64,000 nt of DNA from Pseudomonadota bacterium (GTDB taxonomy: Bacteria; Pseudomonadota; Gammaproteobacteria; Burkholderiales; Sulfuriferulaceae), in the NCBI GenBank assembly GCA_021801025.1, contig JAJYYK010000012.1, positions 17,017-81,016 of the forward strand, given 5' to 3'. Each line of letters starts with the position of its first letter. The stretch's first letter is position 1. Under the pieces are notes generated by a model. That model was not told the DNA's origin. It saw only the letters and a program-made list of their open reading frames with translations, and did not search any database. Positions 1 to 9,252 of this stretch are shown here, one piece after another. A program made the position numbers and the translations under genes.

Positions 1-2
1 GA

Positions 3-329
3 GAAGACGTGGAATTGGATGCCAGCGCCTTGTTTATGCAGGTGGTGATCGACAAGCAACGGCTTACCCGCCATATACGTCACAGTCTGCAAGACCGCAG
101 TCAAATCAGCTTGCGTGAATTGATTGACAAGCAAGCCTTGCAACAAGGACTGGCGGAACTTGTGGCTTACCTACAATTGGGCGATGAAGCATTTCAAGCT
201 GTGGTGGATGAAGGTACGGAAGACCTCATTCACTGGCAGGTCACCGGTGCTGATGACTGCGTGGCACACAAACGTGCACGCTTGCCGCGAGTAATTTTTA
301 TGTTGAAAGAAGTGAGTGTTGGTATGTAA
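3..329 (+). CDS. jetA: Wadjet subunit JetA (DUF3375), C-terminal part
   Basis: The reading frame is open from the left edge, so this is only the last 108 residues of a protein that is normally several hundred long. The visible part carries the family's C-terminal pattern (QGLAELVAYLQL, then ARLPRVIF near the end). JetA is the kleisin-like subunit of the MukBEF-related Wadjet complex, which recognises and cuts small circular plasmids. The call rests mainly on context: jetB, jetC and jetD follow on the same strand. The GTG at 9 is an internal codon and should not be taken as the start. In typical operons jetA abuts jetB; here 776 bp separate them and hold a toxin-antitoxin pair. Confidence 0.82.
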   Translation, partial: EDVELDASALFMQVVIDKQRLTRHIRHSLQDRSQISLRELIDKQALQQGLAELVAYLQLGDEAFQAVVDEGTEDLIHWQVTGADDCVAHKRARLPRVIFMLKEVSVGM

Positions 330-441
330 TACGCTATTGCAGGTAGCCTTCAGTAAGCTGAGAAGAAGTATAAATCAGCGCCATTAAATCATTCAGATAC
401 GTGATTTTCAGGCTGGAACACCTTATTTGTTGATGATGACC

Positions 442-468
442 TTGTTTTGTTGAGTATGTTTCTATAAT
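442..468 (+). promoter_or_regulatory. Probable brnTA promoter, near-leaderless
   Basis: A perfect TATAAT lies at 463-468, with a poor -35 candidate (TTGTTT, 442-447) at 15 bp. The brnT ATG at 477 is only 8 bp past the -10 box and has no Shine-Dalgarno before it, so the transcript would be leaderless or nearly so. An upstream in-frame ATG at 456 is ruled out by a TAA within four codons. BrnA-type antitoxins usually repress their own promoter; that it does so here is inference. Confidence 0.5.
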
Positions 469-476
469 ATACAAAT

Positions 477-776
477 ATGATTGATCTGACTGTTATTGCC
501 GATTTCAATTGGGATGATGGAAACGCCCGAAAGAATGAAAAACATGGCGTTTCTATGGCTGAGGCGGAACAGGTTTTTTTTAATATGCCACTTCTGCTTG
601 TTGCGGATATCCAACACAGTTATCATGAGCCGCGTTATCACGCCTTAGGCAAAACAAATGAAGAGCGAGCTTTGCATATTACTTTTACCTTGCGAAATTC
701 GGGAACCAGTATTCGCGTGATTTCTGCCAGAAGCATGCACCAGAAGGAGCGAAAATTTTATGAAAAAAACACTTAA
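477..776 (+). CDS. brnT: BrnT family ribonuclease toxin
   Basis: This 99-residue protein has the BrnT layout: an N-terminal FNWDDGNARKNEKHGVS segment, a central RYHALG, and a C-terminal IRVISARSM...ERKFYE block. BrnT toxins have a RelE-like fold and stop growth by cleaving RNA; they are neutralised by BrnA, encoded just downstream. The order toxin-then-antitoxin with a 17-bp overlap is standard for this family. The length is complete and no truncation is visible. Its position inside a Wadjet operon, between jetA and jetB, is unusual. The start at 477 is the only plausible one, since the next upstream ATG is blocked by a stop. Confidence 0.88.
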   Translation: MIDLTVIADFNWDDGNARKNEKHGVSMAEAEQVFFNMPLLLVADIQHSYHEPRYHALGKTNEERALHITFTLRNSGTSIRVISARSMHQKERKFYEKNT

Positions 777-1026
777 AACTGTTCCGCACTTTGCCAGTGA
801 GGATGAAGAGCGAATTTTTTGGGAAGCAAATGACTCCACAGAATATGTTAATTGGGCCACGGCACAGCGTGCGGTTTTGCCCAATTTGAAACCCACTACC
901 CAAATGATTTCCTTGCGTTTGCCCAGACATCTTCTTGATGCCATCAAGGCGGCAGCGAATTCGCGTGATGTACCCTATCAGTCACTGATGAAAGTGTGGC
1001 TGCAGGAGAAGTTACACCAGCAGTAA
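760..1026 (+). CDS. brnA: BrnA/CopG family antitoxin
   Basis: An 88-residue protein with a ribbon-helix-helix C-terminal half (MISLRLPRHLLDAIKAAANSR, then VPYQSLMKVWL) and an N-terminal FASEDEERIFWE segment typical of CopG-type antitoxins paired with BrnT. It should bind and block BrnT and, as a dimer, bind DNA to repress the pair's promoter. A good Shine-Dalgarno (AAGGAG, 744-749) lies inside the brnT coding end, ten bases before the ATG, so translation of the two is probably coupled. The pair appears intact. Confidence 0.88.
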   Translation: MKKTLKTVPHFASEDEERIFWEANDSTEYVNWATAQRAVLPNLKPTTQMISLRLPRHLLDAIKAAANSRDVPYQSLMKVWLQEKLHQQ

Positions 1027-1105
1027 TGGGCTTGAGCATGTCGAAATAGAAGGAAATGATATTTGTCTGCAACGCATCACGTCATTATTTTTGGTAAAGT
1101 GTTTC

Positions 1106-1744
1106 ATGGAAGAATACGAACAAATTCCCACTTCTGCACTTAATGCTCATCTTTCCGTATTGCTCATCAGCCTGCTCAAGGGTGTGTTGTATCAGGAATC
1201 GGATGCAAAATTATGGGGTGCATTGCTGGGTTTGCAGGCCAGTGTGCGGGATTATGTGTCTGTGCTGGGTTTGGAATTGGTGCTGGATGAGGCGGAAGGA
1301 TATGCGTTTTTGCGTGCCAAACCCGACACCGAAGACGACGATGATACGCCGAAACTTCCGCGTTTGGTGGCGCGGCGACCTTTGTCTTATCCGGTGAGCT
1401 TGTTGTTGGCGTTGTTGCGCAAAAAAATGGCTGAGTTCGATGCCAGCGGAGGCGACACCCGCTTGATATTAACCCGCGATGAGGTGGTTGAATTGGTGCG
1501 CGTGTTTCTGCCGGACGGTAGCAATGAGGCCAAATTGATTGACCAGATTGAAACCCATTTGAATAAAATTGTGGAATTGGGTTTCTTGCGCAAGTTAAAA
1601 CCGGTCTCAGGCGGACAGGCAGCACCAGCCACTTTTGAAGTGCGACGTATTTTGAAAGCGTTTGTCGATGCCCAGTGGCTGGCGGATTTCGATGCGCGTT
1701 TGGCCGCTTATCATAGTAGTGTGGAAAGTGAACGCGATGAATGA
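1106..1744 (+). CDS. jetB: Wadjet subunit JetB (DUF4194)
   Basis: A 212-residue protein matching the JetB/DUF4194 family: a helical N-terminal part (FSAL-like start region, [19 protein letters not shown]), an acidic linker (EDDDDTPK), then a winged-helix-like block with [21 protein letters not shown] and [12 protein letters not shown]. JetB is the KITE-like (MukE-analogous) subunit that bridges kleisin JetA to the JetC ATPase. The ATG at 1106 is preferred over a TTG at 1091; a weak promoter-like pair (TTGTCT 1063-1068, TATTTT 1086-1091, 17-bp spacer) just upstream could restore expression of jetBCD downstream of the toxin-antitoxin insertion. The gene overlaps jetC by 8 bp. Confidence 0.85.
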   Translation: MEEYEQIPTSALNAHLSVLLISLLKGVLYQESDAKLWGALLGLQASVRDYVSVLGLELVLDEAEGYAFLRAKPDTEDDDDTPKLPRLVARRPLSYPVSLLLALLRKKMAEFDASGGDTRLILTRDEVVELVRVFLPDGSNEAKLIDQIETHLNKIVELGFLRKLKPVSGGQAAPATFEVRRILKAFVDAQWLADFDARLAAYHSSVESERDE

Positions 1745-4700
1745 GCTGCAAAGTTTGGGTTTTGATTTTGTCGCGGATGACACCTTATCCGGTTTTCGCC
1801 TCAAACGCCTGGAAGTGTTTAATTGGGGCACCTTTGATGGTCGGGTGTGGGCCTTGCAACTGGAAGGTAAAAACGGCCTGTTAACCGGTGATATTGGTTC
1901 AGGCAAATCCACCCTGGTGGATGCGGTGACCACCTTGCTGGTGCCTGCCAACCGTATTGCCTATAATAAGGCTGCGGGCGCGGACAACAAGGAACGCTCA
2001 CTGCGTTCTTACGTGCTGGGACATTACAAATCGGAACGCAATGACATGACAGGCGGCGCCAAGCCGGTCAGCTTGCGTGACCAAAACAGCTATTCGGTGA
2101 TTTTGGGCGTATTCTATAACGCGGGTTATGACCAAACCGTCACGCTGGCGCAGGTGTTCTGGATGAAAGAACCGCAGGGTCAGCCAGCACGATTTTATGT
2201 GGGATCCGAGCGCGAGCTGAGCATTGCCACAGACTTTGCTCATTTTGGCACAGACATGGCGCAGTTGCGCAAAAAATTACGCGGTTTGGGCGCAGAGATT
2301 GAAGACGGTTTCCCCAAATATGGCGCGTGGTTCCGCCGCCGCTTTGGCATTGAAAACGAACAGGCATTGGAATTGTTTCACCAAACGGTGTCGATGAAGT
2401 CGGTGGGCAATCTGACTGCCTTTGTACGCAGTCATATGCTGGAACCCTTTGATGTCAGTCCACGCATTCAGGCCCTGATCACGCACTTTGACGATCTGAA
2501 TCGCGCGCATGAAGCGGTGCTGAAAGCCAAGCGCCAAGTGAATTTGCTTGTCCCTTTGATCGCCGAGTGCCAGATACACGCTGACTTGCAGGAAAAGGTG
2601 ATGGGCTTGCGCAAGTGCCGCGATCAATTGCAATATTATTTCACCCAATTAAAGCAAAACCTGCTCGAACAGCGCAGCCGCCAACTGCAAGAAGAGTGGC
2701 GCAATGTGGATGCACAGGTCGCGCGTTCAGAAACGCGGCGCGATGAACAACGCACTTTGCTGGATGAGCTGAAACGCGCGGTGGCCGACAACGGCGGCGA
2801 CCGTTTGGAACGCCTGGCTGCCGAGATGAAACACAAGGAAATAGAGCGAAGCAGGCGCCAAAGCAAAGCCCAACGTTATGCGTTGCTGGCGGGGCAAGTC
2901 GATAAAACGATGCCTGAAAATGAATTGGACTTTCTGGCGCAACGTGACCAGTTGATGAGCTTGCGTGAAGACGGCCGTGAACGTATCGCCGATTTGAACA
3001 ATGCCATCACTGAACAGGGCGTGCTGTTACGCCAGGGCAAGTTGGAGCACGACGCGCTGCAAGCGGAAATCGACAGCTTAAAAATGCGGCGCAGCAATAT
3101 CGAAGACCAGCAAATTAAAATTCGCACCGCGTTGTGTCAGGCTTTGGATTTGTCTGAAGAAGACATGCCTTTCGCAGGCGAATTACTGCAGGTGCGCGAA
3201 GATGAACGTGAGTGGGAGGGAGCGGCAGAACGCCTGTTGCGCGGGTTCGGTTTGTCGCTGTTGGTGCCGGATGCGCAATATAAGGCGGTGGCGGGATGGG
3301 TAGACCGCAGCCATCTCAAAGCCCGTTTGGTGTATTTTCATGTGCGATCGGGACGCAGAGGTGATGCGCCGAGTTTACACGCCGATTCTTTGGTGCGTAA
3401 ACTGGCGGTTAAACCTGACTCCCCCTTTTATGATTGGCTGGAACGCGAGCTGTCTCACCGCTTTGATCTGGCTTGCTGCGATACGCAGGAACAATTTCGT
3501 CGCGAAACTCGCGCCCTGACCCAGACAGGGCAAATGAAAGACCCCAATGGGCGTCACGAAAAGGATGACCGGTACAACATCGCCGACCGCAGTCGTTATG
3601 TATTGGGCTGGACGAATACCGAAAAAATTGCCGCGCTACAAACCAGCTTGCGACAGATGGAAATGCAATTGGCTGAAATTGCCAGCCGAATCGCCACCTT
3701 GCAAAGTGAATATAAAATACTGTCAGCACGGCTGGAAGCGCTCAGCAAGCTGGAAGAATTTACTGATTTTGAAGAGTTGGACTGGACGGCGCTGGTGACG
3801 GAAATTGCCACGCTCAGTGAGGAATTTCACCAACTGGAATCGGCTTCAGATGTGTTGAAACAACTCAGTCAAAAGCTGGCTGAAGCCCATGCAGCGTTGG
3901 CCAAAACGGAAGCTAATTTATCGACACAACACGATAAACGTTCAAAACTGGATGGCTCTCAGTCGGAAACTCAAGAGGCATTAGTCGACACCCAGCGTCT
4001 TCTCGCTGAAGCCAAAGTAATGAACATCCTGGATGAAAACCTGTACCCCGCGCTGGATACCCTGCGTTCCGAAGCTTTGGGCGAACAGGCTATCACGATT
4101 AAAAACTGTGATGAATATAGTTCAAAAATGCGCACCTGGTTACAGGACAAGCGCATTGACGCCGAAGACAAAAAAATTAAAACGTCAGGTGATAAAATCA
4201 TCAAAATGATGATGGGATTCAAAGAGCAGTTTAAACTGGAAACGGCTGAATTCGATGCCAGTATCGAAGCGGCTTTTGAGTACCAGGCATTGCTGGAGCA
4301 ACTGGGGCGGGATGATTTGCCGCGTTTTGAAGTGCGGTTTAAAGAATTGTTGAATGTGAACACCATCAATGAAATTGCCAATTTTAATGCCCAGTTGTCG
4401 CGCGAACGGGAAACCATCAAAGAGCGTATCGCACGTATCAATGAATCGCTGACCAAAATTGATTACAATGCAGGGCGTTATATTGTGCTGGAAACCCAGG
4501 CTGCGCTGGATGCGGACATTCGGGATTTTCAAACAGAATTGAAGGCGTGTACCGCCAATTCATTGACCGGTTCGGAAGATGCGCAGTATTCGGAAAGCAA
4601 GTTTCTGCAAGTGAAATCCATCGTTGACCGGTTTCGCGGGCGCGATGGACAGTCCGAGTATGACGCCCGCTGGACGGCGAAAGTCACCGATGTGCGCAAT

Positions 4701-5141
4701 TGGTTCGTGTTCGCTGCCAGTGAACGCTGGCGTGAAGATGATGTGGAATATGAGCACTATTCCGATTCGGGTGGTAAATCGGGTGGGCAGAAAGAAAAAC
4801 TCGCCTACACCATTCTGGCCGCCAGTTTGGCCTACCAGTTTGGCCTGGAATGGGGCGCTGTGCGTTCGCGCTCATTCCGCTTTGTGGTGATTGACGAGGC
4901 ATTTGGGCGAGGCTCAGATGAATCCGCACAATATGGTCTGCGCCTGTTTGAACAACTCAATTTGCAACTGCTCATTGTCACGCCTTTGCAGAAAATTCAT
5001 ATTATTGAACCCTATGTGTCGCATGTGGGTTTTGTACACAACGAACAGGGCCGCGCATCGAAACTGCGCAACGTGAGCATTGAAGCCTACCGGGAAGAAA
5101 AAGCCAGCCGGCAAGTGCAAGAAAGCTTACAAAGCGCATGA
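1737..5141 (+). CDS. jetC: Wadjet SMC-like ATPase JetC
   Basis: A 1134-residue SMC/MukB-like ATPase. The N-terminal head has a Walker A motif (GDIGSGKST, residues 51-59); the middle (about 270-900) is long heptad-rich coiled coil broken by a hinge-like segment near 470-620; the C-terminal head has the ABC signature (SGGQ, 1015-1018) and Walker B with catalytic Glu (VVIDEAF, D1053-E1054). JetC is the motor that extrudes plasmid DNA so that JetD can cut it. The ATG at 1737 gives an 8-bp overlap with jetB; the upstream extension in this frame lies wholly within jetB and is rejected. All ATPase motifs are intact, so the motor looks functional. Confidence 0.9.
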   Translation: MNELQSLGFDFVADDTLSGFRLKRLEVFNWGTFDGRVWALQLEGKNGLLTGDIGSGKSTLVDAVTTLLVPANRIAYNKAAGADNKERSLRSYVLGHYKSERNDMTGGAKPVSLRDQNSYSVILGVFYNAGYDQTVTLAQVFWMKEPQGQPARFYVGSERELSIATDFAHFGTDMAQLRKKLRGLGAEIEDGFPKYGAWFRRRFGIENEQALELFHQTVSMKSVGNLTAFVRSHMLEPFDVSPRIQALITHFDDLNRAHEAVLKAKRQVNLLVPLIAECQIHADLQEKVMGLRKCRDQLQYYFTQLKQNLLEQRSRQLQEEWRNVDAQVARSETRRDEQRTLLDELKRAVADNGGDRLERLAAEMKHKEIERSRRQSKAQRYALLAGQVDKTMPENELDFLAQRDQLMSLREDGRERIADLNNAITEQGVLLRQGKLEHDALQAEIDSLKMRRSNIEDQQIKIRTALCQALDLSEEDMPFAGELLQVREDEREWEGAAERLLRGFGLSLLVPDAQYKAVAGWVDRSHLKARLVYFHVRSGRRGDAPSLHADSLVRKLAVKPDSPFYDWLERELSHRFDLACCDTQEQFRRETRALTQTGQMKDPNGRHEKDDRYNIADRSRYVLGWTNTEKIAALQTSLRQMEMQLAEIASRIATLQSEYKILSARLEALSKLEEFTDFEELDWTALVTEIATLSEEFHQLESASDVLKQLSQKLAEAHAALAKTEANLSTQHDKRSKLDGSQSETQEALVDTQRLLAEAKVMNILDENLYPALDTLRSEALGEQAITIKNCDEYSSKMRTWLQDKRIDAEDKKIKTSGDKIIKMMMGFKEQFKLETAEFDASIEAAFEYQALLEQLGRDDLPRFEVRFKELLNVNTINEIANFNAQLSRERETIKERIARINESLTKIDYNAGRYIVLETQAALDADIRDFQTELKACTANSLTGSEDAQYSESKFLQVKSIVDRFRGRDGQSEYDARWTAKVTDVRNWFVFAASERWREDDVEYEHYSDSGGKSGGQKEKLAYTILAASLAYQFGLEWGAVRSRSFRFVVIDEAFGRGSDESAQYGLRLFEQLNLQLLIVTPLQKIHIIEPYVSHVGFVHNEQGRASKLRNVSIEAYREEKASRQVQESLQSA

Positions 5142-6334
5142 ACTGGACCACATCTGCCGGGCTGCGCGCTCAAGTGCAAAAGTTATGGGATCGCGGTGAT
5201 GTATTGATCGCGTTATTGAGCGATGAACCGTTGTTTCCCAAGCGGCTTACCCTCAAAGTACCCAGCTCGGCGGAGATGTCGGATCATTTTGAGGCGGTGC
5301 GTGAATGGCGGAAAGCACTCAGTTTGTTGCGGTACTGCCGGGTGGAACAGCGCGAATTCAATCATCGGGTCCTGGGCACCAACGTCATGCCCCAAGCCGC
5401 TTGGATAGACAGTGTGGAAGCGGCCTGTGCGTGGGTGGGTAAAACCAGTGAAGTGGAACAGTTTCGCCATCTTATCACCATCACACAACAACGCCAACCG
5501 GCTTTATTGTCATGGCTGGCCAAACGGCCTTTGCGCGCACTGGAGCTGGCGGAGCAATGGGAACCACTGCTCGACGTGGTGATGTGGGTGCAACAACACC
5601 CGCGCCCCAATATTTACCTGCGTCAAGTCGATATTCCCGGTGTGCACAGCAAATTTATCGAAGCCCATCGGGCCGTTTTGGCAGAGTGGCTGGATTTGAC
5701 CTTACCCGCAGAATGTATCCTGTCGCAACACACTGGCGTGACACAATTCGCCGCGCGGTACGGCTTTCGCGACAAACCTGTCCGTTTGCGCTTTCGCGTA
5801 CTTGACCCCAATATCATTGTCCTGCCCGACGTCCAGTGTCCCGATATGGGGTCAATTTCCGATATCAGTTTGGATGCCGAGAGCTTTGCGCGGCTCAGAC
5901 TACCCGTGCAAAGGGTATTCATTACCGAAAACGAAACCAATTTTTTAGCATTTCCCCGTGTCAATACCAGCATGGTTATCTTTGGAGCAGGCTATGGCTG
6001 GGAAGCGCTGGCTCAAGCTCGCTGGTTGAAACACTGCGACATTCACTATTGGGGCGACATCGACACCCACGGTTTTGCCATCTTGAACCAACTGCGCACA
6101 CACTTTGAACACGTGCAATCACTGCTCATGGACAAGGGGACTTTGTTGGCGCACGAGGTTTTTTGGGGGCAAGAGGATCAACCAATACAGCACGATTTAC
6201 CGGGTTTAAACACCGCCGAACGTGAATTGTATAATGACCTGCGCGACAACCGTATCAAAAACGGGTTACGGCTTGAGCAGGAAAGAATCGGATATGCATG
6301 GCTGAAGAATGCGTTGTCCAAAGTATTCGGGTAA
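5138..6334 (+). CDS. jetD: Wadjet nuclease subunit JetD (DUF3322/DUF2220, Toprim)
   Basis: A 398-residue protein overlapping jetC by an ATGA junction. The N-terminal half corresponds to DUF3322, with arm-like helices (EWRKALSLL...); the C-terminal half is the DUF2220 Toprim-like nuclease domain. The acidic residues expected of a Toprim site are visible: ENE at 264-266 and the DxD at D307/D309 in WGDIDTHG. JetD is the topoisomerase VI/Spo11-like subunit that cleaves plasmid DNA held by the JetABC motor. No key residue is missing, so this copy should be active. The next gene on the same strand starts 38 bp later. Confidence 0.9.
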   Translation: MNWTTSAGLRAQVQKLWDRGDVLIALLSDEPLFPKRLTLKVPSSAEMSDHFEAVREWRKALSLLRYCRVEQREFNHRVLGTNVMPQAAWIDSVEAACAWVGKTSEVEQFRHLITITQQRQPALLSWLAKRPLRALELAEQWEPLLDVVMWVQQHPRPNIYLRQVDIPGVHSKFIEAHRAVLAEWLDLTLPAECILSQHTGVTQFAARYGFRDKPVRLRFRVLDPNIIVLPDVQCPDMGSISDISLDAESFARLRLPVQRVFITENETNFLAFPRVNTSMVIFGAGYGWEALAQARWLKHCDIHYWGDIDTHGFAILNQLRTHFEHVQSLLMDKGTLLAHEVFWGQEDQPIQHDLPGLNTAERELYNDLRDNRIKNGLRLEQERIGYAWLKNALSKVFG

Positions 6335-6372
6335 GATTGGCACTCCACAGGTTCAATTCGAAAGGCGCGTTG

Positions 6373-7434
6373 ATGAATCGGGCCGCTGGCGCCATTATGG
6401 GCGCATTGATTGGTGATGCCCTGGGTCTGGGGTGTCACTGGTATTACGACCTTGCCGAGATGCGCCGCGACCACGGCGAATGGATTTCCGGTTACACCAC
6501 ACCGAAACCGGAGCGTTACCATGGCGGCATGAAAGCAGGGCAATTGTCGCAGGCCGGGCTCATTTTTGTCATGCTGCTCGAATCGGTTACCGGGCAAGGC
6601 GAATACAGGGAAGAGGATTTCACGCGCCGTCTGGATGAAGAATTGTTTCCGCTGCTCAATGGGACTGCGATGTATGGCCCAGGTGGTTATACCAATCAGT
6701 CCATCCGTGAAGCTTATCGGCGGCGCGTGCAACAGAACACATCATGGCGTGAAACTGGCGGTTCTGCCGACACCACGGAAGCCGCAGAAAGAGGCATTGT
6801 TCTGGCCGTCAGGTATGCCAGGCAGCCACAGCAGGTGGCTGAATTTGTGGTCGCCAATTGCTTGCTGACTCAAAGCGATGAAGCCATTGTCGCCATGAGC
6901 ACTGCCTACAATGTCATTTTGTCCTTACTGGTGGCAGGCGAAAAATTGACGCCCGCGATCTCGGACAAGCTGATGCAACTGGTGCATGACAACAAGCTCC
7001 CCTTTCACGCTGTAACAAACGGCAACTTGTCTGCACCGCGTCGCGGTGAGGCTGATCCGCTGCTGGCCGGGCAATTTTCTTCGCCCGATGCCCTATTAAC
7101 CCCGCACTATATGGCTTTGGCGGCGCTCGATCCGGACATTAAAATTGAACCAGCCTGGAAGGCTTCCATTGTGTACGGCATGCCCTGTGCAATTTACCAC
7201 CAGCTGCCGGCTGCCTATTATTTGGCGAGCCGCTTTGCCGATGATTTTGAGTCTGCTGTACTGCATGCAGTCAACGGTGGCGGTCAGAACATGTCGCGGG
7301 CCATGCTCACTGGCGCGCTGGTCGGTGCACAGGTGGGGCTGGAAGGTATCCCTCAGCGTTTCATCAACGGGCTTGACAAGGGTGAGGCATTGTTGACTTT
7401 GGCTAAAAAACTGGGAACTCAGAGCGCACTTTAA
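6373..7434 (+). CDS. ADP-ribosylglycohydrolase (DraG/J1-crystallin) family protein with altered metal site
   Basis: A 353-residue all-helical protein. The family opening motif GALIGDALGLG is at residues 9-19. The ATG at 6373 is chosen because AAAGG lies eight bases upstream and the homology begins here. The two metal-binding motifs of active enzymes are not recognisable: where TDDT is expected there is KAGQLSQAG, and where GGDTDT is expected near the C-terminus there is GGGQNMSRAMLTGA. This resembles the J1-crystallin-like branch, in which catalytic residues are replaced, so hydrolase activity is doubtful. It lies 38 bp after jetD on the same strand, ahead of a terminator, and is probably co-transcribed with the Wadjet genes. 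Confidence 0.8.
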   Translation: MNRAAGAIMGALIGDALGLGCHWYYDLAEMRRDHGEWISGYTTPKPERYHGGMKAGQLSQAGLIFVMLLESVTGQGEYREEDFTRRLDEELFPLLNGTAMYGPGGYTNQSIREAYRRRVQQNTSWRETGGSADTTEAAERGIVLAVRYARQPQQVAEFVVANCLLTQSDEAIVAMSTAYNVILSLLVAGEKLTPAISDKLMQLVHDNKLPFHAVTNGNLSAPRRGEADPLLAGQFSSPDALLTPHYMALAALDPDIKIEPAWKASIVYGMPCAIYHQLPAAYYLASRFADDFESAVLHAVNGGGQNMSRAMLTGALVGAQVGLEGIPQRFINGLDKGEALLTLAKKLGTQSAL

Positions 7435-7490
7435 CCCAGAATCATCCGTCAGCCTGACATTTCCGCTTGACGGATGATTTGGGTTTAATT
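7433..7490. terminator. Bidirectional-type hairpin terminator between converging genes
   Basis: The arms 7433-7452 and 7466-7485 pair over almost 20 bp with about two mismatches around a 13-nt loop, and a short TTTAATT tract follows on the plus strand. It overlaps the stop codon of the ADP-ribosylglycohydrolase-like gene and ends at the efp stop, so it separates the Wadjet block from the efp operon. Confidence 0.75.
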
Positions 7491-8042
7491 CACACGTCGT
7501 TTAAACTCGTTGGTACGGGTGTCTATCTCAATTTTGTCGCCGATTTCAACGAATGCAGCCACGGGGATTTCAAATCCGGTGGGCAATTTGGCGGGTTTCA
7601 TGACTTTGCCCGAGGTATCGCCACGCACGGCAGGTTCGGTATAGATGACTTCGCGCACCACGCTGTTGGGCATTTCTACCGAGATGGCTTTGCCATTGTA
7701 GAACATCACTTCCAGTGGCATGGCGTCTTCCAGGTAATTCAATGCGTCACCCATGTTTTCGGCTTCGATTTCATACTGGTTGAATTCCTCATCCATAAAC
7801 ACATACATGGGATCGGCAAAATACGTGTAGGTGCAATCTTTGTAATCCAGTTGTACGGATTCAAATTTATCATCGGCACGGTAAACGGCTTCTGCGCTGG
7901 TGCCGGTGAGCAGGTTTTTCATTTTCATTTTGACCACTGAGGCATTGCGACCGGATTTGCAGAATTCGGCTTTTTGCACCACCATGGGTTCGCCACCGAC
8001 CATGAATACGTTGCCGGCGCGTAATTCTTGTGCTGTTTTCAT
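7485..8042 (-). CDS. efp: Elongation factor P
   Basis: A full-length 185-residue EF-P with the usual three domains: an N-terminal KOW-like domain ([13 protein letters not shown]), a central OB domain and a C-terminal OB domain. EF-P enters the ribosomal E site and relieves stalling at polyproline stretches. The modified loop reads KSGRNAS, placing Arg at position 32 rather than the Lys34 of enterobacteria. Arg32 EF-P is activated by rhamnosylation, and the enzyme for this, earP, is encoded 47 bp upstream on the same strand. It is the last gene of a pepA-to-efp run and ends in a hairpin terminator. Confidence 0.97.
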   Translation of the reverse strand: MKTAQELRAGNVFMVGGEPMVVQKAEFCKSGRNASVVKMKMKNLLTGTSAEAVYRADDKFESVQLDYKDCTYTYFADPMYVFMDEEFNQYEIEAENMGDALNYLEDAMPLEVMFYNGKAISVEMPNSVVREVIYTEPAVRGDTSGKVMKPAKLPTGFEIPVAAFVEIGDKIEIDTRTNEFKRRVN

Positions 8043-8089
8043 CAGATGTTCCTCAGCTGTTTCTGTTTCAATAAAATTGTTGCGCTATT

Positions 8090-9208
8090 CTACCCGAAAC
8101 TGGCCCAGTTCACCATATTGAGCGCAAGGTCGTTGTGTTGCGATAAGTGCTGTGTCCAGTGTTGCTGAGCAATTTTGATCCGGGCTAAATTCTCCAGCCA
8201 GCGTGAGGCGGCGTGGGGGGTATTCTCAATTTTGTTCCAGTGATGCCAAAATTCAAGTGTGATGGCAGATATTTCGGGCGAGGTTACTGCATTCATCTGT
8301 TGCAGCAGGGCAGTTAATTTGAGGTGGTGGGCAGCTTCTTCTTGTGGATAAATGTGCCACACCAGTGGTCGGCCCGCCCAGATGGCACGCACCAGGGAAT
8401 CTTCACCGCGCACAAAATTGGCATCGCAGGCCCACAACAGGTAGTCATAGTCAGTTTGAGATAAAAAGGGCAGTGGGTGCAGGGTGACTGCACCGACGTG
8501 CCAGGGCGGTTCGCCAAACTGCGCGTGCAGCAGTGCACTGAGCGGGCTGAGCGGGACGGCGCACCAAATGGGCACAGGGAAATTCGCCCAAATGTTTAAT
8601 ACTTCGATTAATGGCGCGTGGGCGTAGCCAAACAAAGACAGTTTAATGGCTGAAGGCGGTGGTGAACAAGCCAGACGTTGCCAGAATGCGTGTTGGGCGC
8701 CGGTATCGTTCTGGAATGTGTCACGACGCGTGAGCAGGTCGGCTTCGCGCAGTAAGCCGCCGGTGGCCGGCGTAAAACCGGGAAAGAAAAACTGCTGTTT
8801 CAAAGGCGGTTGAGGATGAGGCGAGGGCAGGCCGTGGCAGCTGTCCACCCAGGGTTCAGCACTGAGGTATTCCAGGTTGAACCAGCATGGAGGAGGCTGT
8901 TGTTGGGACATGGCTTGCAGATCAGAGTCGGACAGGCGACAACCGAAAGCAGCAATCACCACGTCAGCGGGAGACGTGGTGCCATCGTATGCAGGTTTTA
9001 CCCAATGGTGAATGTCAACCCCCAGCACGGTTTGCCGGGACAGCGCAGCATTGACTTGAGGACACAGTGCGCTCAGTGGCCGTAAATCATCCAGCCACAA
9101 ACGCACGGATTTGCCGTGTTCGGTAGTTAACTGACGCGCTAAACGCCAACTGACCGCCGCATCGCCGTAGTTGTCGATAACCGTGCAGAAGATGTCCCAG
9201 CGTGCCAT
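8090..9208 (-). CDS. earP: EF-P arginine-32 rhamnosyltransferase EarP
   Basis: A 372-residue GT-B fold glycosyltransferase of the EarP (DUF2331) family. The opening WDIFCTVIDNYGDAAVSWRLARQL is the family's N-terminal signature, containing the aspartates of the acceptor site, and FVRGEDSLVRAIWAGRPLVW in the C-terminal half is the dTDP-rhamnose-binding block. It transfers L-rhamnose from dTDP-rhamnose to Arg32 of EF-P, which lies directly downstream and has the matching arginine. This pairing is characteristic of many Betaproteobacteria and some Gammaproteobacteria such as Pseudomonas. The gene starts 44 bp downstream of the valS stop. Confidence 0.95.
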   Translation of the reverse strand: MARWDIFCTVIDNYGDAAVSWRLARQLTTEHGKSVRLWLDDLRPLSALCPQVNAALSRQTVLGVDIHHWVKPAYDGTTSPADVVIAAFGCRLSDSDLQAMSQQQPPPCWFNLEYLSAEPWVDSCHGLPSPHPQPPLKQQFFFPGFTPATGGLLREADLLTRRDTFQNDTGAQHAFWQRLACSPPPSAIKLSLFGYAHAPLIEVLNIWANFPVPIWCAVPLSPLSALLHAQFGEPPWHVGAVTLHPLPFLSQTDYDYLLWACDANFVRGEDSLVRAIWAGRPLVWHIYPQEEAAHHLKLTALLQQMNAVTSPEISAITLEFWHHWNKIENTPHAASRWLENLARIKIAQQHWTQHLSQHNDLALNMVNWASFG

Positions 9209-9252
9209 AGTTTTTTCTGTGCGGTGGTTTTCCCGTGTGGCTGTCTTGCGGT

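Noticed and set aside
7467..7940. 157-codon frame on the plus strand
   Set aside because: It is antisense to efp and starts inside the terminator.
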